DNA from: Ziziphus jujuba
Lineage: Eukaryota > Streptophyta > Magnoliopsida > Rosales > Rhamnaceae
Length of the DNA stretch: 64,000 nucleotides
Assembly (NCBI RefSeq): GCF_031755915.1
Contig: NC_083387.1
Span: 16,141,001-16,205,000, forward strand
Reading direction: 5' to 3'
The notes below the pieces were generated by a model that saw nothing but the letters and a program-made list of their open reading frames with translations, was not told the DNA's origin and did no database searches. Shown one piece after another: positions 1-11,218 of the stretch. Numbering within the stretch: position 1 is the stretch's first letter; each line of letters begins with the position of its first letter. A program made the translations under genes and the position numbers.

Positions 1-74
1 GCTCAATGGATTGCACTCTTCAAAATTAAACTTCTTCAAGAGATCCTTGATGTACTTTTCTTGTGACATAAATA
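1..74 (-). pseudogene. Ty1/copia reverse transcriptase fragment
   Basis: The reverse strand reads IFMSQEKYIKDLLKKFN and continues off the left edge. This is the segment of copia RT that follows the YVDD palm region; the same stretch in CopD reads IFISQEKYIKDLLKKFN. It stops exactly where the forward copia LTR begins at 75. It is therefore either the disrupted target of CopA or the displaced 3' half of CopA itself, because CopA's own RT breaks about eight codons before this same point. Confidence 0.8.
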
Positions 75-1124
75 TGTTGAAAATGTGGTAATCTTGCCAC
101 CTTGTGCAAACCAAAATCCACCAAGGTTTGCACCTTCTTTCTTTCTTTAAAATAAATATTTTATTGAATGACCTAATGGAATATTTATGTCTATGTTTTA
201 TGTTCCTTTTAATTTCTTTTGAATTCCTAAGTTTTATTGTATTTATCTTAGTAATTGTCTCTTTGTTGGGTATTGATTTTATTTTGTAAAATGACAATGT
301 GATGGAAACAGTGTTTCCAGCAACATAGGTCCATTTTTGGGGCTGGCGTTCTCTGAGCTTTTAGAATGAGGTTATGATTTTTTGGATATGTTGTAACAGA
401 CATGCAAAAGAAAATATATAAAAAATAATGACTCAAAAAGGCCTTGGGAAACCCAAGATATGTAGGTTGCAAGTTGGCATAACTGCTAAGATTTCCAACA
501 GTTATGGCCTATGGATTTGAGATGAATTGGAGGCTTTACCCAATTCTCCTAGACTTGGCCCTCTCCATATTTCATCCTTAATATTTCAACATGTACATAC
601 CAAAATTCAAGCAATTTGGATGAAGATATCCCAGCCTTTTATCAGTCAAAGTTGTAGTATAGGATTAGGTGGAGACAATTTTTTTAAATTCAAAATCTCA
701 CCAACCCTTGTCATAATTATGCACTCACATGTGAGCTGGTGGTTGAACAGTTATGTATCATAATCTTGAATGGGAAATGTGAAAATTTTGAATTTTAAAG
801 GCTTCCATTTGGTGCCACACACACCTCAGACGTATGAAACAAGTTTTGTATCTATATATGCAACAAATGAATGAAAAGAAAAATGAATTAGTGTGCTGTT
901 GGAGTTTTGTGTGTCTTACTTTAGCATCTTCTCTTCTTCTTCATCTTCTTCTTTTTCCTTCCAAACTAAAACCCTAACAAACCTCAATATACCCATACCA
1001 AAATCAAACACAAAATACACCTAAATACCAAACCAAAAATTGAATTAAAGGTTGTGCACAAGACTAACACCTTGTGTACAACACTCTTGGCAAAGTGAAC
1101 CAAAAAACACACCAAACTCCAACA
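75..1124 (+). repeat. CopA 5' LTR (copia)
   Basis: This LTR starts TGTTGAAAATG and ends in CCAACA, and is followed at once by a primer-binding site. It is about 1050 bp and diverged from the LTRs of CopB, CopD and CopE, though it shares their start, the stretch around 'gatcttgccac', and the general layout. The mate is not a direct repeat downstream but an inverted copy at about 4400-5441. I saw no target duplication at 75. Confidence 0.85.
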
Positions 1125-1136
1125 TGATATCAGAGC
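1125..1136 (+). other. CopA primer-binding site
   Basis: TGATATCAGAGC lies directly after the LTR. It matches the usual tRNA-iMet primer site TGGTATCAGAGC with one change. It marks the inner boundary of the 5' LTR and fixes the element's orientation as forward. Confidence 0.8.
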
Positions 1137-1287
1137 TTTGTTTGAACCATTGAGAGACCTTGTGATCTTTCTTTCTAGCCTATTTTCTTGTGAGAGAACA
1201 CCCCATTTCATTCCTTTCATTTTTGGTTTGAAGTGGTACAAAAATCTAGCCCAAGAGCCATTTTTTTCAAAAATCTGGTTTTGTGTC

Positions 1288-4200
1288 ATGGCTTCTCAAA
1301 GTTTTCCACCTCCCACTCCACCAAAATTTAAGGACCAAAATTACTCCATTTGGACCATGAGGATGAAAGCCTACCTACAAGCCTTTTAACTTTAGGATGT
1401 GATGGAAGAAGGTTATGAAGTTAAAAAGTTGAGAGCAAATGCCACACAAGCACAAAGACTAGCACATGAGACCGAGATAGTTAAAGGATTCAGGCTTTGA
1501 CAACCCTTCATTCTTCTATGAGTGACTCCATCTTCACTAGAATCATGTCTTGTACAAGTGCTAGATAAGTTTAGTTAAATTTGCAAGAAGAATTTCAAGG
1601 AAACACTAGAACAAGACAAATGCAGGTGTTAAACTTAAGAAGAAAGTTTTAAACAATTAGAATGAAAGAAAATGAATTGGTTAACGACTTCACCAATAGA
1701 CCACTAAAGGTTCTAAACCAAATTAGGGTCTTCGGAGAGCCATTGACCAGCCAAAGTGTTGTAGAGAAAGTATTGGTGAGCTTACCCGAAAAGTTTGAAG
1801 CTAAGATTTCTTCACTTGAGGAATCAAGGAATCTGAGTGAGATTAATTTGAGTGAGCTTATCAATGCCCTCCAAGAAACCGAACAAAGAAGAGCCATAAG
1901 GAAGAAGGAGGTTTCAACAACAAGAAGAATAAAGGAGGAACTGTTTATGGAGGTTTCAACAACAACAATTCCAATGACAACAACAATGCAAGGCAATAAC
2001 AAAGAGGACAACAACAAAACTGTGGGGGTTATCCACCATGCCCCCCATTGCAAGAAATATGGACATGCACCAAACAAGTGCTTTTGGAGACCAGATGCAA
2101 CTTGTGACAAATGCAGGCAAAGAGGACATGTTGGCAAAGTATGTTAGCAATGAAGGCAAGAAGCAAATGTTGTGAATGAAGAGGCCGAGACCTTATTTGT
2201 GGCTACATGCCTTAAAGCTACAAGTAGTGGTTTTGGTTGGTTGGTAGATCGTGGTTGTTCACACCACATGACTTTTGAAGAAACCAACTTTGTGGAACTT
2301 GACTGATCTTACAAGACAAGGGTGAAAATTAGGAATGGAAGCTTCATGGATGTAGAAGGAAAATGAAACATCTCATTTAACACCAATAAAGGTACCAAAC
2401 TTATCCAAAATGTCCTATATGTGCCTTCATTATGTGGAAACTTGTTGAGTGTTGCACAATTAATTGAAAAGGGATATGTTTTGACCTTTAATTGTGATGG
2501 TTGTTTGATATCGAATGATTTTGGAAATGAGGTGTTTAAAGTTATCTTGAAAGATGAAAGTTACAGGTTAAATTTACTAGATAGTGAACAAGCTTCAAAA
2601 GGCAAAGTTGAGTCCATTTCTCAACTTTGGCAAAAAAGGCTTGGTCACTCTAGTTATGGTGCAATAAAGAATACTAATGCTTTGGTAAATGATATGCCCT
2701 TGCTTGATGGTGTGAAAAATGTGTGTGAAGTTTGTCAACTTGGAAAGTCCACTAGTTGCCATTTCCTAAAATTTGTGCATGTAGAGCCAAGGAGAAGTTA
2801 GAACTTGTTCATTCGAATGTGTGTGGTCCCATGAGTGTCTCTTCCTTGAGTGGTCATAAACACTTTCACACCTTTATTGATGACTACTCTAGGATGTGTT
2901 GGATTTATTTTCTCGCACATAAGTCACAAGTTCTAAAAAATTTTACGGAATTCAATAAGTTGGTTGAAAATCAAAGTAAGTCCACTTTGAAGTGCTTGAG
3001 GACCGACAATGGTGGTGACTATACTAGCCTAGCTCTTAAGATTTTTGCAAAGAAAGTGGAATAATTCATCAATTTACCACACCATACACACCACAACAAA
3101 ATGATATGTGTGAGAGGAAGAATATGACATTGATGGAGATGGCTAGGTGTATGATACATGAAAAAAAAATGCCAAAGAAATTTTAAGCCGTAGCTATCTC
3201 TACTAGTTTCTACATTTAAAACTGATACTTCACCAAATCCATTAAAGGCAAGACACCCTACGAGTTGTGGTTTGGAGAAAAACTATCTTTCGAGAATGTT
3301 AAAGTGTTTGGTAGTGTGTGCTTTCTCCATGTTCACTCACACATGAGACATAAGCTTGACAAAAAGGCTAATGTTGGTGTTTTGGTGGGATATAGTGAGG
3401 TTACCAAAGGTTTTAAGGTCTATAACCTAGAGACTAAAAAGCTTATGGTAACAAGAGATTATGTGAAGATTGATGAGAATGCAAAATGGGATTGGAGTAA
3501 GGAGGAGCTATTAGTGAATGAGGATGAGCCATAGCTTGAAGAAGAAAATGAAGCAAGAAATGTTGAAAACAACAATGATGAAGATGAAAATGATGAAGAC
3601 AATGAGGAGGATGGTGATCTATTTTAAAAAACCATTGGAGCCAATTTAGAGGTTGGTGATAGTGTTAGAGGGGAGAGATCTTTGTCCGAGATTTATGAAA
3701 GGTGCAATGTTTGCACTTGATGACCCTACATGTGTGCAAAAGGCCTTGATGAAGAAAGAATGGAAGGAAGCAATGGATGTGAAAATGGAGATAATTGAGA
3801 AGAATGAGACTTGGTCCTTTGTTACTAAATCAAAAAATAAGAAAGCAATTGGCATTAGAACTAAATACAATCTGGCTGGCACCATTTGCAAACACAAGGC
3901 AAGGTTGGTGGTCAAGGGTTTTGCATAACAAGCCGAAGTTGACTATGGGGAGATGTTTGCACCTGTAGCAAGGATAGAAACCATTAGACTCATCCTTGCT
4001 CTTTCGGCTATCAAGCAATGGAATGTGTTTCACTTGGATGTGAAGTCGGCATTCTTGAATGGTGTATTGGAAGAAGAAGTGTATGTGAAGCAACCCGAGG
4101 GCTATGTGATTGAAGGACATGAAGATAAGGTTTATAAGCTTCACAAAGCCTTATATGGTCTTAAGCAAGCATCGAGGGCTTGGTATGGAAGGATATATGG

Positions 4201-4410
4201 CTACTTGCTTGGACATGGCTTTAGGAGGAGCCAAAATGAACCCACTTTGTATGTAAGAGTTGAAGGAAGCATGATAGCAGTTGCTTTGTATGTGGATGAC
4301 TTGTTGGTCACAGGTGAGGACCTAAAGAATGTGGATAAGCTTAGGCATGAACTTAGGAAGGAGTTTGAGATGTCTAGCTTAGGTCTCATGAATTACTTCC
4401 TTGGTGTGGT
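1288..4410 (+). pseudogene. CopA copia gag-pol, decayed and 3' truncated
   Basis: The start MASQSFPPPTPPKF at 1288 matches the CopD start. In order I see a UBN2-type Gag (to about 1900), two zinc knuckles (CKKYGHAPNKC and CDKCRQRGHVGKVC, about 2045-2145), protease, the gag-pre-integrase motif (QKRLGHSSYG, about 2635), integrase (about 2800-3330) and RT with an intact YVDD (about 4290). Three catalytic sites are altered or suspect: protease D-S-G reads D-R-G (VDRGCSHHM, near 2247), the integrase HSD motif reads HSN (near 2811), and stops and frameshifts recur, for example after 1386, 2145 and 3061. RT ends at about 4400 in an inverted LTR; RNase H is absent. It cannot encode a working polyprotein. 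Confidence 0.9.
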
Positions 4411-5441
4411 TTTTAGGTTCACTTGGCTAAGAGTGTTGTACACAAGGTGTTAGTCTTGTACACAACCTTTAATCCGGTTTTTGGTTTGGTATTTAGGTGA
4501 TTTTTGTGTTTGTTTTTTGTATGGTTATATTGAGGTTTGTTTGGGTTTTATTTTGGAAAGAAGAACAAGAAGATGAAGAAGAAGAGAAGATACTAAAGTA
4601 AGACATGCAAACAAGACAGCACAATAACCTTTTTTTTTCCATTCATTGTTGCATATGTAGATATAAAACTTAGTTCACAAATGTGAAGTGTATGTGAGAG
4701 CAAATAATGTCTTTTTAAAATTCAAGATAAAAATTTCCCACCCAATAATATAATAAAAAGCATTCAAATACCAGCTGCACATATAAGTGTACAAAGATGG
4801 CAAAGGTTGGTGAGAATCTAAATTCCAAAATTAGTCTCTTTCCAAATAGATAAAGCTCCTTTGACCTGATGGAAGGTTGGCATATCTCCATCCAAATTGT
4901 TTGACTTTTAACTTGTGGCAAATTGTCAGAAATATTAAGAATGAAATCTAGAGAAGACCAGGTCCAAAGGAATTGGGTAAGGCCTTCAATTCTTCTCAAA
5001 CCCGTGGCCCATATATGCTGGAAATTTCAGCAGTTATGCCAACTTGCAACCTGCATATATTGGGCTTCCCAAGTACTCTTTGAGTCATTCTTTTTGTTAT
5101 ATTTTTTTTACATGTCTATTATAACATATCAAAAAATCATAACCTGGTTCTAAAGACCTAGAAAATGCTAACCCCAACAATGGACCTATGTTGCTAAAAA
5201 CACTGTTTACAGCACATAGCCATTTTACGAAATCAAATCAATACCTAACAAAGAGACAATTTCTAAGCTAAATACAATAAAACTTAGGCATTCAAAATAT
5301 ATTAAAATTAATATAAAACATAGACATAAATATTGCATTAAGTAATTCAACAAAATATTTCTTGTTAAGAAAGAAAGAGGTTGCAAAAACCTTGGTGGAT
5401 TTTGGTTTGGACAAGGTGGCAAGATTACCACCTTTTCAACA
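4400..5441 (-). repeat. CopA-type LTR in inverted orientation
   Basis: Read on the reverse strand this matches the LTR at 75-1124. For example GTTCACTTGG at 4417 faces CAAAGTGAAC at 1091-1100, and its TGTTGAAAAGG start lies at 5441. The PBS-side end lacks roughly the last ten bases of the LTR. It joins the RT reading frame through a short shared stretch (TTGGTGTGG), so the exact boundary is uncertain by some bases. At 5441 it abuts the interior of a gypsy LTR. Confidence 0.85.
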
Positions 5442-6430
5442 TTCTCAAAAGAGCTTGTCCATACCCAAAGATACAAAGCCTATTTTAAGCATCCAAATGG
5501 TGGAGGTTGATACGGACTCGGGTAGCTGCTTTCGTGCAAATATGGACTCCGGGCAGCATGGAATGGATCTAACACTTCATGGATTCAATGAATATCATTA
5601 AGAGGTCATGGAATCAATCCAAGGAAAAATCAAAAGTAACCACAATGGGCATTTGCGCATAAAACGGAATAGTTGGCTGGTTTTGCTGTATTTATTACTG
5701 GCTTTACTGAATTTTTTTAATTTGATATTTTCTCTTTATTCCAAGCAAGGGCAACATGTGGGACTCAGAAATAATCCTATTGGCATCCTACATGGCATTT
5801 GGGAGCTGATTTGGAGTCTTTGCAAGCTAAAATTTAGTCAAAGATAACTTAGTGGTCAAACTAGTCAACTAGTCTCCTAATTTGATTTTGACTTTTTGTT
5901 TTAGGAAATTAGTCTTTTATTTGGTTTATATTTATTTACTAGAAAATCAATTTAGGAAATTTCTTATTTTATTATTTTCATTGTAAATTAATTAATTTCT
6001 AATTCAAAATAAAGAAATTAATTAATCAAAATTAGAATTAGGAAAGGAATGGAATTTCGGCCACATTAGGAAATTGACATTGTATGGCCGATTTTCTCAT
6101 AGATTTTTAGGGTTTATTGTTTTGTTATTTTAACCTATTTAAGGGTTATTTTTTCAATGAGAATGGACCTTTAATATTATTAAGAAATTTATTTGTGAGA
6201 TAGAATTCTTTTAGTTATCTTTTAACACCTAAAACACCATGAGAGAATAAGTGGTTTAGTTTTGACTTATCAATAGGACTTCCATAACCTATTATGGCAT
6301 CTTCATTATCCCATGGTTTCTAATCATAGGTTGTTTAGCGGTTAAGGTTTTCCCATAAGAACTTAAACTTAATTAAGATCCGGGCTAATATAATACAGGT
6401 TTAAGCCTAAGTCGACCTAGGTTCATATCA
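5442..6430 (+). repeat. Gypsy LTR, 5' truncated
   Basis: This aligns with the GypA LTR from about its base 140 ('agcttgtccatac') to its end, here GTTCATATCA. The first part is missing where the copia LTR joins. The family's AT-rich hairpin (ATTAATTAATTTC with its complement) is present near 5985-6025. No primer site follows; instead an inverted LTR begins immediately. A stretch at 5608-5847 is open but is LTR sequence, not a gene. Confidence 0.8.
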
Positions 6431-7470
6431 TTTAACTTCAAATTCTAATAGTCACCTTTATCCCTAATCAACTTACGATTAGAAACCTTGGTATATGATG
6501 AAGATGTCGTAATAGGTGATGGATGTCCAATTGATAAGTCAAACTAAAACACTCAATCTCTATTCAAACTTTTAGGTGTTCATAGTGAACAAAGAGAATT
6601 CTTCTCACATATAATTTTTGAATAATAATCTAGTCGACTTTTCCATTGAAAAATAAGCCTTTAAATAGGCTAAAGTCATAAAACAAAAAACCTAAAAGCA
6701 TTAGGGTAAAATTCGGCCAACATAGAATAAAATTAGGAAAATGATCGAATTTCAAAGTCTTTTCCTATACTGATTTGGATTAATTAATTCTTTAATTTTG
6801 AAATAGGAATTAATTAATTTACAATCAAAACAATAAAATATCAACCTTCCTAAATTAATTTGTCCAGAAACTAATTAAATAGAAAACAAATACAAAAGTT
6901 AAAGTTTCAAATTTATGAAACTAGTTGACTAATTTGTCAAACAAGTTGTCTTTGTCTAATCACCAGCTAGTTTAAGGTCCAAATGAACTCCACTATGCCA
7001 CGTAGGATTCCAAATAGGATTAATGTGGATTCCTATATGTTTCCCTTGATCAAAATAAGAAAAACATTCTTGATCCACAAGAAAGGTCAAAGCCAGCGCC
7101 AAAACCATGCATTTTCAGCCAAATTGAACTCCATGCATAAATGATGGGTTTAAATGCTTTTGCTTCAACCTTGGAATGATTTTATGGCCCCTTAGAGTGC
7201 TTAATCATGTCTATAAGTCAACAAATTCATTTCTTGCTGCTTCAAGTCTATAGAAGCACCAAAACACCTACAACTTGGATGCATAAAACGAATTTTGAAT
7301 CTTTAGGTATTGTCATGCCCTCTTGAGAATTAATAACATATTGTATGAAGCAAACCAGGTTATCTTTAACTCTATTAGCTTGTGCCATTGTAATTGGTGC
7401 CATCTTCAATTGTAGAGGAACAGTACCCCAACAAGTTGTAGGTTGTACGGGTACCGGTGGATTCTCATCA
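6431..7470 (-). repeat. Gypsy LTR, inverted, 3' truncated
   Basis: On the reverse strand this runs from the LTR start (TGATGAGAATCC, ending at 7470) to about the 'gaacttgaac' region. The last 70 or so bases of the LTR are missing at 6431. It lies tail to tail with the LTR at 5442-6430, giving an imperfect inverted repeat of roughly 1 kb per arm with almost no spacer. Many substitutions separate the arms, so both are old. Confidence 0.8.
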
Positions 7471-7790
7471 AATATTATTATTGAGCAAGCAAAGTTTGAG
7501 TCAACTGAAATGAAGCTCCCTTTGTATGGAATAAAGCCCTGCTAACAAATCCTATTTATATAGAAGAGAGCCTGAACTACATGAAGAACCTTTAAAATAT
7601 ATGGAATTAGCTTTTTACGAAGGCTACAATAATTAAAGTAACCAAATAACACCTAATTATACAAAACATAACCACAGTATAATTATCATTACTAGACAAA
7701 ACAGACATAATCTGCTTTGTATAAAGCACACTACACAATACAACTAAGCACACCATTTTATAAAGCAACTTTATTAAATCACACAGTTAT
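7471..7790. other. Unassigned AT-rich sequence
   Basis: These 320 bases match no other part of the window that I can see. They contain no open frame of note, no primer site and no LTR ends. They may be host DNA, or part of an element not otherwise represented here. The last five bases, GTTAT, would be the left target duplication of CopB, but its other end is not in the window. Confidence 0.5.
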
Positions 7791-8792
7791 TGTTGGAATT
7801 TGGTGTAGGTTTATGTTGTTGTACCCTAGAGCACAATCATTCAAGGTGTTAGTCAAGAATGATTGTTGTTGGTTCTTGGTTCTTGACTTTGTTTTTTTTT
7901 TTGGCTTTGTTAAGGTTTTGTTTCTAGTTTTAATGGAGGTTTAGGGTTCTTGAGGAGGTTGTTAGCTTTTTGGAAGAAGAAGAAACCAAAATGTAGTAGT
8001 TGAGAGAGAGAGAGCCAAAAATATTGTTTTTCAAAATCTGTTTTTTTTTAATATTTTCTTTCTCAACGTTTTTCATTACCATTTTCATACTTTTAAATAC
8101 ATCAAAAAGACAATAAGGCATGCTGCCATATTGAGCAATAAATGCAAAAGCATTAAAAGTAACCAACCAAGCCAAACTACCTCAACTAACTCTAATCAAT
8201 GTGCTGGGCATGCAAGAAACCTTCTTTAATGGGCAGTTCAGCTTGTCTAAGGCATTTGAATTTGAAAATGAGCTCCATTTGACTTGAAAATATAGGGAAG
8301 CCTTTTTGAATATTACATTATGTTCTAGCCAAAAACCAGATAAAACAAAGTCCATTTACCCATTCAAAAGTAATCAAACCCGAGGCAGTTTTGCCCAGTT
8401 TTCTGGGCAACAAAACTGCACAAGGGTCAGATTGTTTTGGGCTTAACTCAGCCTTCCCAGCTCCAAATTGGGCCATTCATTTTTCTAATGCTTCCTCTGC
8501 ATATCTAGTTTATCATATCCAAAATTCAGATCCAAATCCAAAACCTACTTCAAACGGTATCCAAGAAAGTGGACTTATGTTGCTGGAAATACAATTCCAG
8601 CAACTAGACAAAAAGGCCCTAAGCTAGATAATGAGCTTAGGGCATTGCAAAAAGGATATTGTTCTTAAACATTACAAGATAAAATAAAATGCATAAACAT
8701 AAATAATGTTTGGTCTTTGATGTTGCAAAACAAAGAGTGCAAGTGTAACCGAACTACCTTGCACATTGTGGCAAGATCACTACATTTCAACA
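7791..8792 (-). repeat. CopB 3' LTR
   Basis: It reads TGTTGAAATGTAG... on the reverse strand from 8792 and ends ...CCAACA at 7791, 1002 bp. It is clearly the same family as the CopD and CopE LTRs, sharing the 'ctagagcacaatcattcaag' region and the ten-base hairpin stem TTGCTGGAAT/ATTCCAGCAA. It is diverged from them by scattered substitutions. Confidence 0.9.
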
Positions 8793-10328
8793 CTCCTCCT
8801 TGGTGTTCTTGCTTGAAATATTTAGAAGCTTACTCAAGGTCTCAAATATTGCTTTTGGAAGTGGCTTGGTGAAGAAATCTGCAAGGTTATCTTCGGTCTT
8901 GATATATTCCAAGCTTACGTCTCCATTTTCTTCAAACTCCCTCAAAGAGTGATACTTCACCGGTATGTGTTTTGTCCTTCCATGTTGAACGGGGTTCTTG
9001 GCTATTGATATGGCTGAAGTGTTGTCATATTTGATGATGGTTGAACCCTCTTGAGGATAACCAAGGTCCTCCAATAATTGCCTAAGGCAAATGCATTGAT
9101 TTGCACATGAAGAGCAAGCAATGTACTCGGCTTCGGTGGTGCTTTGAGCGGTTGTTACTTACTTCTTTGCATTCCATGAGAATGGTCCACTACCAAGTGG
9201 GACAAGATACCCCGAAGTGCTCTTCATATCATCCAAGCATCCAGCACAATCACTATCCAAGTAGGCCATTAATCTCATCACATCTTGCCTATCATACCAA
9301 ACTCCAAAGTCTTGTGTTCCTTTTAAGTATCTAAGAATTCTTTTGGCACCTACAAAATGGTTTCGGGATGGTGCTTGCATATATCTGGACAAAACATATG
9401 TGGCATGCATAATATCCAATCTTGATGAACATACATAGAGCAAACTTCCTATCATGCTTCTATATAGGGTCGGGTTTACCTTTGGTGTGCCATCCTCCTT
9501 CTTGTATTTGTCTCCTTGGCTCATTGGTGTTGACATTGGCTTGCATTCATCAAGGTTGAACTTTTTCAAAAGATCTTTGATCTATTTCTCTTGAGATATG
9601 AAAATACCCCTAGAGCATTGCATCACTTCCACTACAAGGAAGTATTTCATTTCACCAAGGCTTGACATGTCAAACTCCTTTTCAAGTTCATTTTCAAAAC
9701 TTCCACATTCTTTTCATTTTCACTCGTGACCAACAAATCATGCACATAGAGTGAGATAACAATCATGCCTTCTTCATTCCTTATGTATAGTGTTGGCTCA
9801 TTTGGACTCCTTTTAAAGCAGGTTAAGTAACCATCAATCTTGCCATATCAAGCCCTAGGTGCTTGCTTTAACCCATAGCCTTGTGTAGATGGTAGACTTT
9901 GTCCTCATGTCCTTGAACAATGAAGCCCTCGGGTTGCTTGACATAAACCTCCTCTTGAAGTACACCATTCAAGAAAGCCAACTTTACATCAAGGTGGTAC
10001 ACCTTCCATGACATTGAGGCCGAGATGGATAGGATGAGCCTTATGGTCTCCATTCTTGCAACCGGTGCAAACGTCTCTCCATAATCACCGCTTGTTGTGC
10101 ATAGCCTTTTGCCACAAGCCTTGCCTTGTGCTTGCATATTGTTCCATCCGGGTTGAACTTGGTCCTAAAGATCCACTTTACACCAATTTGTTTCTTGTTT
10201 TTAGGTTTAGAAACCAAAGACCAAGTTTCATTCTTTTCTATCATATCCATTTCAGTTTGCATGGCCTCCATCCACTCTTTCTTTTGCATAGCTTCTTGTG
10301 CATTGGTAGGATCACTCAAAGCAACATT
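8793..10328 (-). pseudogene. CopB reverse transcriptase and RNase H, decayed
   Basis: The reverse strand carries RT from SDPTNAQEAMQKKEW (near 10319) through LDVKLAFLNGVLQEEVYVK (about 9990), then the linker and RNase H up to the terminal NTKEEC that overlaps the LTR start. The catalytic YVDD reads YVHD (near 9750), which should abolish polymerase activity. Stops are present, for example SQEK followed by a stop near 9583 and after the NAKK motif near 9160, and there are frameshifts around 9880 and 10080. The RNase H tail (8787-9074) is otherwise well preserved. Confidence 0.9.
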
Positions 10329-11218
10329 TCACCTTTCATATATTTCGGACAATGGCCTTTCTCCTCTAACACCATCTCTAATCTCCAATTCGGCTCCAAT
10401 GGTCTCGCGTGCATCCTCCTCATCATCTTCATTTTCTTCATTGTCATTATTATTGGTTTCTTCTTCTTCATCATCCAATCGAGCATTATCTTCATGGACA
10501 AGAAGCTCCTCATTTGTCCAATCCCAAACAGCATCTTCATCAATCCTCACATCCCTTGTTACCACAAGTTTCTTGGTTTCCAAGTTGAAAACCCTAAAAC
10601 CTTTGGTGACCTCACCAAAGCCGACCAAGATGCCCAGATTTGCCCTTTTGTCAAGCTTGTCTCTCATGTGTGGATGAACATGGAGAAAACAAACACTTCC
10701 AAAGATTTTTATGTTGTTCAAAGATGGTTTTTGTCCATACCATATCTCATAGGGTGTCTTGGACTCATTGGCTTTGGTGTATGCTCGGTTTTGGATGTAG
10801 CTAACCGTGTATATGGCTTCGACCCAAAACTTCTTTGGCATGTTCTTCTCATGTATCATGCACCTTGCCATCTCCATCAAGGTCCTATTTTTCCTCTCAC
10901 AAACACCATTTTGTTGTAATGTGTATGGTGTTGTGAATTGATGCACCATTCCATTTTCTTTGCAAAAATCCTCCATAGCCAAGCTTGTATATTCTCCCCC
11001 ATTGTCGGTTCTCAAGCACTTCATCTTTGCATTGCTTTGGGTTTCCACCATCTTCTTGAATTCCATGAACTTCTCAAGCACTTGTGACTTGGTTGTTAGA
11101 AAATATACCCAACACATCCTTGAGTAGTCATCAATGAAGCTTAGGAAGTACTTACATCCTCCAATTGATGACAAACTCATCGGTCCACACACATCCGAAT
11201 GGACTAGCTCAAGCTTCT
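10329..11218 (-). pseudogene. CopB integrase domain, split by GypA
   Basis: On the reverse strand the frame runs KLELVHSDVCGPMS, FIDDYSRMCWVYF, TDNGGEYTS and NGVCERKNRTLMEMARC. The D, D and E catalytic residues of copia integrase are all present. It continues to an acidic region (DDEEEETNN) before RT. The domain is open for nearly 300 codons, but its first codons lie across GypA at 17539. The first codons of the long open frame here are actually GypA LTR sequence. CTTCT at 11214-11218 is the left target duplication of GypA. Confidence 0.9.

Noticed and set aside
7345..7545. Open frame with a hydrophobic start that looks like a signal peptide
   Set aside because: It begins inside an inverted gypsy LTR and ends in unassigned sequence, crossing the LTR boundary at 7470.
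10056..10919. Forward open frame of 287 codons opposite CopB integrase and RT (and similar ones opposite CopD at 31212-32006 and 47363-48157)
   Set aside because: Antisense shadow of conserved copia coding sequence; the reverse-strand reading has clear catalytic motifs.
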